Shown in pieces: positions 57,828-64,000 of a stretch of DNA of 64,000 nt. The stretch's first letter is position 1; every line of letters begins with the position of its first letter. Source of the DNA: Streptomyces curacoi (GTDB taxonomy: Bacteria; Actinomycetota; Actinomycetes; Streptomycetales; Streptomycetaceae); NCBI RefSeq assembly GCF_001513975.1, contig NZ_KQ947988.1, positions 62,001-126,000 on the forward strand. Reading direction: 5' to 3'. The notes under the pieces are model-generated. The model was not told the DNA's origin and did no database searches. It saw only the letters and a list, made by a program, of their open reading frames with translations. Both the position numbers and the translations under genes were made by a program.

Positions 57828-60157
57828 ACCTGGGTCAGTGGGCCAAGGATCTGGCCATGGGGGTCCGGTTCGCCTTCGCCGGCGGACGCGAGGGCTGGGT
57901 TCGGGCCCTGCTGACGGCCGTCGGGGTCGGCCTCGGGGTGGCGCTGCTGCTGCTGACGACCGCGATCCCGAACGCGCTGGCGGTGCGCCACGACCGGGAG
58001 GCGGCGCGCACCGACATCACCTACGGCGACACCACGCTGAAGAAGGGCGACGACACCCTGGTGGTCGCGGACGCCGGTACGTCCTTCCGCGACCAGGACG
58101 TCCGCGGGCGGGCACTGGAACCCGAGGGGCCGCGGGCACCGCTGCCCCCAGGGGTGCGGGAGTTGCCCGCGGTGGGCGAGATGGTCGTCTCCCCCGCGCT
58201 GAAGCGGCTGCTGGAGTCGGACGACGGGAAGCTGCTGCGGGAGCGGCTGCCGGACCGGATCGTCGGGACCATCGGCGAGGAGGGGCTGATCGGCTCGACC
58301 GAGCTCGCCTTCTACCGGGGCGGCGAGGGTCTCGCGCCGAAGGTCGACGACGGCCCGGTGACCCGTATCGACCGGTTCGGGGATCCGAACCCGACGTCGT
58401 CCGAGCGGATGGACCCGATCCTGCTGCTGCTCATCCTCGTCGTCTTCGTGGTGCTGCTGACCCCGGTCGCCGTGTTCATCGCCGCGGCCGTACGGTTCGG
58501 CGGCGAGCGGCGGGACCGGCGGCTGGCGGCGCTCCGGCTGGTCGGCTCCGACGGTCGGATGACCCGGCGGGTGGCCGCGGGCGAAGCGATGGCGGGCGCG
58601 GCGCTGGGGCTGGTCTTCGGCACCGTCTTCTTCCTGGTCGGCCGTCAGATCGCCGGTTCGGTCGAGGCCTTCGGGTACAGCGTGTTCCCCAGCTATCTGA
58701 ACCCCTCGCCCCTGCTGGCGCTGCTGGTCGCCGTCGCGGTCCCGGCCGCCGCCGTGCTGGTCACCCAGTTCGCGCTGCGCGGTGTGGTGATCGAGCCGCT
58801 CGGTGTGGTGCGTACGGCCAAGCCCTCGCGGCGCCGGCTGTGGTGGCGGCTGCTGATGCCGCTGGCCGGACTGGCGATGCTCTACACCATGGTCGGGCAG
58901 GGCCGGGACGGAGGCGAGTTCAACCAGTACCTCGTCATCGGGGGCGTCATGCTGCTGCTGGTCGGTGTGACCGCGCTGCTGCCCTGGATCGTCGAAGCGG
59001 TCGTCGCCCGGCTCGGCTCGGGCGGGGTGGCCTGGCAACTGGCCGTGCGCAGGCTGCAGCTGAGCAGCGGCACGGCGGCCCGCATGGTCAACGGCATCGC
59101 GGTCGCGGTGGCCGGGGCGATCGCCCTGCAGATGCTGTTCTCCGGCGTCGCGGGCGACTACACCGAGAGCACGGGCCAGGACGTGTCCCGCGTCCAGATG
59201 CAGGTGCATGTGCCGCAGGGAGTGCCACTCGACTCGGTCAAGGAGAAGCTCGCCGGGACCAAGGGCGTGGACAGGGTCTTCGGCTACTCCGAGGGATACG
59301 TCGGCGACCGGGCCCATGAGGCCGACCACTTCACGCAGGTGACGGTCGGAGACTGCGCGTCGCTGCGCGAGGTGGCGTCGCTGCCGTCGTGCCGCGAGGG
59401 CGACGCCTTCGTGGCCACGGGCGGCGAGTACGACGAGGACGGGGCCCAGCTCGCCAAGCCCGGCCGGACGGTGTACTTCGACCCGTCCTCCGAGTACGAG
59501 AAGACGACGCCGGTCGCCTGGACCGTGCCGCAGAACCTGAAGGAGGCCCCCTCGGTCAAGGACCCGACCGGCTTCAAGCGCGGCGGTTTGCTGCTGACCC
59601 CGAGCGCCCTGTCCGAGCGGGCGGCGCAGGCGGTGGCCGGAGAGGTCTATCTGCGGCTCGACGAGTCCGTACCGGACGTGCGCGAGTACGTGCGGAACAC
59701 GGCGGCGCGGATCGATCCCTTCGCCGACCCGATGGTGTGGACCTCCACCGAGCGGTCCGACCAGTTCACCGCCATCCGCACCGGCCTGTTCATCGGCGCC
59801 ACCTGTGTGCTGGTGCTGATCGGCGCGAGTCTGCTGGTGTCGCAGCTGGAGCAGCTGCGCGAGCGCAAGAAGCTGCTGTCGTCCCTGGTCGCCTTCGGCA
59901 CCCGGCGCAGCACGCTGAGCCTGTCGGTGCTCTGGCAGACGGCGATCCCGATCGGCCTGGGACTGCTGCTGGCGTCGGTGGGGGGCATGGCGCTGGGCGC
60001 GGTCCTGCTGCGCATGACGGACACGCCGGTCCAGGTGGACTGGGCGAGCGTGCTGTCGATGACCGGTGTCGGCGCCGCGGTCGTCCTCGCGGTGACGCTG
60101 CTCAGCCTGCCGCCCCTGCTGCGCCTGATGCGCCCGGACGGCCTGCGCACGGAGTGA
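57824..60157 (+). CDS. FtsX-like ABC permease
   Basis: 777 aa. One TM helix near residue 30, a large external domain, three TM helices (about 200-320), a second set around residues 330-460, another external domain and final TM helices ending in LLSLPPLLRLMRPDGLRTE. Two FtsX modules as in MacB/YtrF-type exporters of envelope stress or drug response. It is controlled by the PadR protein in the same operon. Its last codons and stop region reappear in degraded form further downstream (60158-60884). Confidence 0.9.
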   Translation: MNLGQWAKDLAMGVRFAFAGGREGWVRALLTAVGVGLGVALLLLTTAIPNALAVRHDREAARTDITYGDTTLKKGDDTLVVADAGTSFRDQDVRGRALEPEGPRAPLPPGVRELPAVGEMVVSPALKRLLESDDGKLLRERLPDRIVGTIGEEGLIGSTELAFYRGGEGLAPKVDDGPVTRIDRFGDPNPTSSERMDPILLLLILVVFVVLLTPVAVFIAAAVRFGGERRDRRLAALRLVGSDGRMTRRVAAGEAMAGAALGLVFGTVFFLVGRQIAGSVEAFGYSVFPSYLNPSPLLALLVAVAVPAAAVLVTQFALRGVVIEPLGVVRTAKPSRRRLWWRLLMPLAGLAMLYTMVGQGRDGGEFNQYLVIGGVMLLLVGVTALLPWIVEAVVARLGSGGVAWQLAVRRLQLSSGTAARMVNGIAVAVAGAIALQMLFSGVAGDYTESTGQDVSRVQMQVHVPQGVPLDSVKEKLAGTKGVDRVFGYSEGYVGDRAHEADHFTQVTVGDCASLREVASLPSCREGDAFVATGGEYDEDGAQLAKPGRTVYFDPSSEYEKTTPVAWTVPQNLKEAPSVKDPTGFKRGGLLLTPSALSERAAQAVAGEVYLRLDESVPDVREYVRNTAARIDPFADPMVWTSTERSDQFTAIRTGLFIGATCVLVLIGASLLVSQLEQLRERKKLLSSLVAFGTRRSTLSLSVLWQTAIPIGLGLLLASVGGMALGAVLLRMTDTPVQVDWASVLSMTGVGAAVVLAVTLLSLPPLLRLMRPDGLRTE

Positions 60158-60884
60158 ACACCCGGGGGCCGACACTCAGGCGTCGGCCCCCCCCAATCCC
60201 CGGCCGCGCAAGGCCCGCACGGCCGCACGGCCGCATGCAGGGCAGCGGCCAGCCCCTGCTACTCCCCCGGTGAGAAGCCGGCTTGAGGGCGATAAGCGGC
60301 AGCAAGTGCAGCCAAGGCCACCCGCGACAAGCCGCACCAACGTCGACAGCCCCCGCAGCCGTGACGGCCACCGGCGCATCCCCGCGACCCGCCCCGACAG
60401 ACCAGCCGGACGACCTGCGCACCAGGTGAACCACCGCGGACCGGCACTCAGGCACCGCCCCCAACACCCGCACAGACAAAGCCCGCAACGCCTCACGCAA
60501 GGCACCCGCCAACCCCGCCCACTCCCCCGCCCCCCTGGCGAGGGCCACGCGCCGGTGGAAGCCGGGTCCACGAAGTAACCGACAGTGACCCACCGAGGGC
60601 CCGCCACGGCAGGGGCCGCCACAGACCGACAGCCGGCCCACACCCGGCTCGCCGCCCTCAGACACCGCCCCCCAACACCCGCACAGGCAAAGCCCGCAAC
60701 GCCTCACGCAAGGCACCCGCCAACCCCTCCCACTCCCCGCCACACGACCACCCCCGCCCCCCTGGCGAGGGCCACGCGCCAGCGGAAGCCGGGTCCACGA
60801 AGTAACCGACAGTGACCCACCGAGGGCCCGCCACGGCAGGGGCCACCACAGACCGACAGCCGGCCCACACCCGGCTCGCCGCCC
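60158..60884. repeat. decayed tandem copies of the permease-oxyR junction
   Basis: Three degraded units precede the true oxyR end. The positions equivalent to the oxyR stop are 60176, 60448 and 60658, then the real stop at 60885 (unit lengths about 272, 210 and 227 bases). Each unit carries oxyR-3'-like sequence on the minus strand (GALREALRALxVRVLG in the second and third). The first also reaches further into oxyR. The sequence before 60448 also resembles the permease 3' end (CTGCGCAC..GTGAAC). The unit stops and frames are broken, so no working gene is expected. Confidence 0.8.
60176..60447 (-). pseudogene. remnant of oxyR 3' part
   Basis: Longest degraded copy. On the minus strand it keeps a stretch matching oxyR around LSTLVRLVAGGLGC, then loses frame. 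It has no start codon, HTH domain or ribosome binding site. Confidence 0.6.
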
Positions 60885-61832
60885 TCAGACACCGCCCCCC
60901 AACACCCGCACAGGCAAAGCCCGCAACGCCTCACGCAAGGCACCCGCCAGCTCCTCGTACTCCCCGCCGCGCGCCGCCCCGGTCCGCATGCCGAGGGCGA
61001 TGCGGCGGGTGGGGGCCGGGTCGGCGAAGTAGCCGGTGAGGAGCTGGCTGCTGCGGGTCGTCTCCAGCCTGAGGGCGGTGCGCGGCAGCAGGGTGCAGCC
61101 CAGGCCGCCCGCGACGAGCTGGACGAGGGTGGACAGTCCGGCGGCCGTCGTGGTCACCGGCGCGTCCGCGCGGCCCGCCTCCCGGCAGATGTCGAGCGCC
61201 TGGTCGCGCAGGCAGTGCCCCTCGTCCAGGAGCAGCAGGTTCAGCTCCTTCAGGGCCTCGCGCGGGATGCCCTCCCGGCCGCCCAGCCAGTGGTCCAGCG
61301 GGGTGACCAGCACGAAGTCCTCGTCGAAGAGGGGCAGTTCGACGACACCGGGCACGCCGAGGGGGACGGCGAGCAGGAGCAGGTCCAGGCGGCCGTGGGT
61401 GAGCCCCTCGACGAGGCTGGCGGTCTGCTCCTCGTGCACCTGGAGGTCGAGGTGCGGATAGCGGTCGTGGACGAGGCGCAGGACGGTGGGCAGGAGGTAG
61501 GGGGCGACGGTGGGGATGACACCGAGCCGGAGGGCACCGGTGAACGGGGCCCGGACCGCCTCCGCCTCCTCCATCAGCGCCCCGACCGCCACCAGTACCG
61601 CCTTCGCCCGTACGGCCAGCCGCTCGCCGGCCGGCGAGAGCAGCACCTTGCGGGTCGTACGCTCCAGGAGCGTCACCCCGAGGGCCTCCTCCAGGGCGGA
61701 CACGGCACCCGACAGCGCGGGCTGGCTCATGCCGATCGCGGCGGCCGCGTCCCGGAAGTGGAGGTGCTCGGCGACGGCGGCGAAGGCCCGCAGCTGGGCG
61801 AGGCTGGGCTGGCGCTTCTTGCCCGAGGTCAT
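60885..61832 (-). CDS. oxyR: hydrogen-peroxide regulator OxyR (LysR family)
   Basis: 315 aa. N-terminal winged HTH (LAQLRAFAAVAEHLHFRDAAAAIGMSQ) and a substrate-binding-like domain with redox cysteines Cys207 and Cys216 (GHCLRDQALDIC), the same nine-residue spacing as Cys199/Cys208 in E. coli. It senses peroxide through a disulfide and controls the divergent ahpC-ahpD operon. ATG at 61832. The 3' end is the source of the degenerate tandem copies next to it. Confidence 0.95.
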   Translation of the reverse strand: MTSGKKRQPSLAQLRAFAAVAEHLHFRDAAAAIGMSQPALSGAVSALEEALGVTLLERTTRKVLLSPAGERLAVRAKAVLVAVGALMEEAEAVRAPFTGALRLGVIPTVAPYLLPTVLRLVHDRYPHLDLQVHEEQTASLVEGLTHGRLDLLLLAVPLGVPGVVELPLFDEDFVLVTPLDHWLGGREGIPREALKELNLLLLDEGHCLRDQALDICREAGRADAPVTTTAAGLSTLVQLVAGGLGCTLLPRTALRLETTRSSQLLTGYFADPAPTRRIALGMRTGAARGGEYEELAGALREALRALPVRVLGGGV

Positions 61833-61984
61833 CTCTTGCCCACGATCATCAATAGGTACCTCCGATCAACCTGACCGAGTGTAGCTATTTCCCGTATCAA
61901 TGCACCCTGTGCCAGGATCGGTAAGGTCCAACCCAAGGGAGACGCCTGTACCGAACGGGTGTCTCTTCGCTGCAAGGAGAGCGT
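61833..61984. promoter_or_regulatory. oxyR / ahpC divergent promoter region
   Basis: 152 bases between oxyR and ahpC. An AGGTACCT palindrome (61854-61861) and flanking GATC repeats lie close to the oxyR start; AT-rich TAGCTATTTCCCGTATCAAT follows nearer ahpC. By family rules OxyR should bind here; the exact box is not resolved. Confidence 0.5.
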
Positions 61985-62539
61985 GTGCTCACTGTCGGTG
62001 ACAAGTTCCCCGAGTTCGAACTGACCGCCTGCGTCTCGCTGGAGAAGGGCAAGGAGTTCGAGAAGATCAACCACAAGACCTACGAGGGCAAGTGGAAGGT
62101 GATCTTCGCCTGGCCCAAGGACTTCACCTTCGTGTGCCCCACCGAGATCGCCGCCTTCGGCAAGCTGAACGACGAGTTCGCCGACCGCGACGCCCAGGTC
62201 CTCGGCTTCTCCGGCGACTCCGAGTTCGTCCACCACGCCTGGCGCAAGGACCACGACGACCTGCGCGACCTGCCGTTCCCGATGATGGCCGACTCCAAGC
62301 ACGAGCTGATGCGCGACCTCGGCATCGAGGGCGAGGACGGCTTCGCCAAGCGCGCGGTGTTCATCGTCGACCAGAACAACGAGATCCAGTTCTCCATGGT
62401 GACCGCCGGCTCCGTCGGCCGTAACCCCAAGGAGGTTCTGCGGGTTCTGGACGCCCTCCAGACGGACGAGCTGTGCCCGTGCAACTGGAGCAAGGGCGAC
62501 GAGACCCTGGACCCGGTCAAGCTCCTCGCCGGAGAGTGA
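61985..62539 (+). CDS. ahpC: alkyl hydroperoxide reductase AhpC (peroxiredoxin)
   Basis: 184 aa. Peroxidatic Cys51 in FTFVCPTE, resolving Cys164 (with Cys166) in DELCPCNW near the C terminus. It reduces peroxides to alcohol or water. GTG at 61985 follows AAGGAG. It is followed five bases later by ahpD, its reductant in actinobacteria, and faces oxyR. Confidence 0.96.
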   Translation: MLTVGDKFPEFELTACVSLEKGKEFEKINHKTYEGKWKVIFAWPKDFTFVCPTEIAAFGKLNDEFADRDAQVLGFSGDSEFVHHAWRKDHDDLRDLPFPMMADSKHELMRDLGIEGEDGFAKRAVFIVDQNNEIQFSMVTAGSVGRNPKEVLRVLDALQTDELCPCNWSKGDETLDPVKLLAGE

Positions 62540-62544
62540 CTGAC

Positions 62545-63078
62545 ATGTCCCTCGACTCCCTGAAGTCCCGCATACCGGACTACGCCAAGGACCTGAAGCT
62601 CAACCTGGGCTCGGTCATCGGCAACTCCGACCTCCCGGCGCAGCAGCTGTGGGGCACGGTGCTCGCCACCGCGATCGCCGCGCGTTCCCCGATCGTGCTG
62701 CGCGAGCTGGAGCCGGAGGCGAAGGCGAACCTCACGCCGGAGGCGTACAACGCGGCCAAGTCCGCCGCCGCGGTGATGGCGATGAACAACGTCTTCTACC
62801 GCACCCGGCATCTGCTGTCCGACCACGAGTACGGCAACCTGCGCGCGGGTCTGCGGATGAACGTCATCGGCAACCCCGGGGTCGACAAGGTCGACTTCGA
62901 GCTGTGGTCCTTCGCGGTGTCGGCCATCAACGGCTGCGGCATGTGCCTCGACTCGCACGAGCAGGTGCTGCGCAAGGCGGGCGTGGACCGCGAGACGGTC
63001 CAGGAGGCGTTCAAGATCGCGTCTGTGATCCAGGCGGTCGGTACGACGCTGGAGGCGGAGGCGGTTCTGGCGGAGTAG
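62545..63078 (+). CDS. ahpD: alkyl hydroperoxide reductase AhpD
   Basis: 177 aa. Catalytic C131-x2-C134 with His138 in CGMCLDSHE, and an upstream conserved Glu region as in mycobacterial AhpD. It reduces AhpC using electrons from lipoamide/dihydrolipoamide proteins. Same operon as ahpC, ending at a strong terminator. Confidence 0.96.
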   Translation: MSLDSLKSRIPDYAKDLKLNLGSVIGNSDLPAQQLWGTVLATAIAARSPIVLRELEPEAKANLTPEAYNAAKSAAAVMAMNNVFYRTRHLLSDHEYGNLRAGLRMNVIGNPGVDKVDFELWSFAVSAINGCGMCLDSHEQVLRKAGVDRETVQEAFKIASVIQAVGTTLEAEAVLAE

Positions 63079-63098
63079 TCCTGCGCCGGGAAACGCCG

Positions 63099-63129
63099 GG
63101 GCCCGTTCACCCTGAGGGTGAACGGGCCC
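63099..63129. terminator. bidirectional terminator
   Basis: GGGCCCGTTCACCC (63099-63112) pairs perfectly with GGGTGAACGGGCCC (63116-63129), three-base loop, then TTGTCATC. It lies between ahpD and the convergent permease gene. Confidence 0.85.
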
Positions 63130-63132
63130 TTG

Positions 63133-64000
63133 TCATCGCTCCGCCACCGGCCTGTCGTCGGACGTCGGTGGGTCCACGGCAGCCGCATCCACCGCTGTCG
63201 CTCCCCTCGGCTCGGGCGCGTAGCGCAGCGCCGTCTCCTGCGAGTACGCCCGCAGATACCCCACGATCGTGTTCGACACCGCCACCAGCGGTACGGCCAC
63301 CACCGCGCCGCCGATCCCCGCCACCATGCCCCCGGCCGCGACCGACAGCACCACGGCCAGCGGGTGGACGCGGACCGCGCGTCCCAGGATGAACGGCTGG
63401 AGGACGTGCCCCTCGATCTGCTGCACGGCGAGGACGACCGCGAGGGTCATGACGGCGGTGAAGACGCCCTGTGTCACCAGCGCCACGACCACCGCCAGCG
63501 CACCGGACGCCACCGCGCCGACGAGCGGGATGAAGGAGAACAGGAAGATGAACACGGCCAGCGGGACGGCCATCGGCACATCGAGGAAGTAGATGCCGAT
63601 GCCGATGAAGACGGCGTCGATCAGGGCGACGAGGACCGTGCCGCGCACATACGCCGTGAGCGTCGCCCACGCCCGCGGACCGGCGCCGGCGACGCCCGGC
63701 CGGGCCGCGGCCGGCACGAGCTTCAGCGTCCACTCCCAGACGCGCTTGCCGTCGTAGAGGAGGAAGAGGGTCGAGAAGGCCGCCAGCAGGATGCCGGTGA
63801 GGGCCTCGACGACGACCGTGACGCCTTCCAGACCGGCCGAGGTGATCTCGTCGGTGTTGGCGCCGATCGCCTCCCGGAGGTTCTCGGCGATCTCGTTGAT
63901 CTGCTTGTCGGTGACGTGGAAGGGGCTGTTGAGCAGCCAGTTGCGCAGCTCGTCGATGCCGTCCTGGACCTGGTCGGAGAGGTTGTCGATGTTCTCCATG
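63133..64000 (-). CDS. AI-2E family transporter (partial)
   Basis: At least 288 aa; the frame is open at the right edge. The hydrophobic segments (VVVEALTGILLAAFSTLFLLY, VLVALIDAVFIGIGIYFL, FIFLFSFIPLVGAVASGALAV, VLSVAAGGMVAGIGGAVVAVPL) and the EGHVLQPFILGRAVRVHPL motif are typical of AI-2E/PerM permeases. Substrate unknown. The Met at 63999 is internal: family members have two or more N-terminal TM helices before this point, so the gene continues outside the window. Confidence 0.85.
   Translation of the reverse strand, partial: MENIDNLSDQVQDGIDELRNWLLNSPFHVTDKQINEIAENLREAIGANTDEITSAGLEGVTVVVEALTGILLAAFSTLFLLYDGKRVWEWTLKLVPAAARPGVAGAGPRAWATLTAYVRGTVLVALIDAVFIGIGIYFLDVPMAVPLAVFIFLFSFIPLVGAVASGALAVVVALVTQGVFTAVMTLAVVLAVQQIEGHVLQPFILGRAVRVHPLAVVLSVAAGGMVAGIGGAVVAVPLVAVSNTIVGYLRAYSQETALRYAPEPRGATAVDAAAVDPPTSDDRPVAER

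Noticed and set aside
60158..60884. CRISPR-like array
   Set aside because: The repeat units are over 200 bases, unequal and related to the neighbouring gene ends, with no short repeat-spacer pattern.

Overview
This window is high-GC actinomycete DNA and almost certainly comes from a Streptomyces. Codons end mostly in G or C, GTG starts are common, stop and start codons overlap as ATGA or GTGA, and the right half carries a typical Streptomyces core set (WhiB-like protein, ppgK, two fumarases, oxyR-ahpC-ahpD). No rRNA, tRNA, CRISPR array or intact insertion sequence was seen.

Left part (1 to about 35.8 kb): most of an orthosomycin antibiotic gene cluster, best matched to avilamycin. The identifying genes are the paired 23S rRNA methyltransferases aviRa (250 aa) and aviRb (287 aa), the orsellinic acid synthase AviM (KS-AT-DH-ACP, 1284 aa), the KAS III-like acyltransferase AviN, the radical SAM enzyme AviX12, the pentose-forming decarboxylase AviE2, the C-methyltransferase AviG1, the E1-alpha/E1-beta pair for the two-carbon branch of eurekanate, and three Fe(II)/2-oxoglutarate dioxygenases of the AviO type that build orthoester and methylenedioxy bridges. 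Around them lie five glycosyltransferases, four further methyltransferases, nucleotide-sugar enzymes (RmlA, RmlB and several SDRs), an ABC exporter, a cation/proton antiporter, an SGNH-fold protein and two short LuxR-type regulators, both with TTA codons. The cluster runs off the left edge; no halogenase and no 2,3-dehydratase is in view.

Most biosynthetic genes lie on the minus strand in long translationally coupled runs: 28.0 to 24.2 kb (sugar genes plus antiporter), 24.1 to 19.2 kb (aviN-aviM), and 19.0 kb to the left edge (sugars, oxygenases, methyltransferases, glycosyltransferases, exporter). The plus-strand genes are the regulators, two glycosyltransferases, aviRa and the partial dioxygenase at the left edge. 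Several intergenic regions share a TAYGAT -10-like element.

Right part (35.9 to 64 kb): conserved chromosome: ychF, a DUF6542-type membrane protein, ppgK, ispH, xseA-xseB, a nitroreductase-fold protein, a DUF4245 protein, glpX, a wbl gene, a DUF1707 protein, class I and class II fumarases, a DUF402 protein, a GAF/SpoIIE/HATPase phosphatase, a lipoprotein, a class A PBP, an SPFH-RHH pair, a PadR-ABC-FtsX module, oxyR facing ahpC-ahpD, and an AI-2E-family permease cut by the right edge. The most unusual local structure here is a decayed tandem array between the FtsX permease and oxyR, made of repeated copies of the two converging gene tails. The antibiotic cluster thus sits directly beside ychF, with aviRb and an ychF terminator marking the junction.
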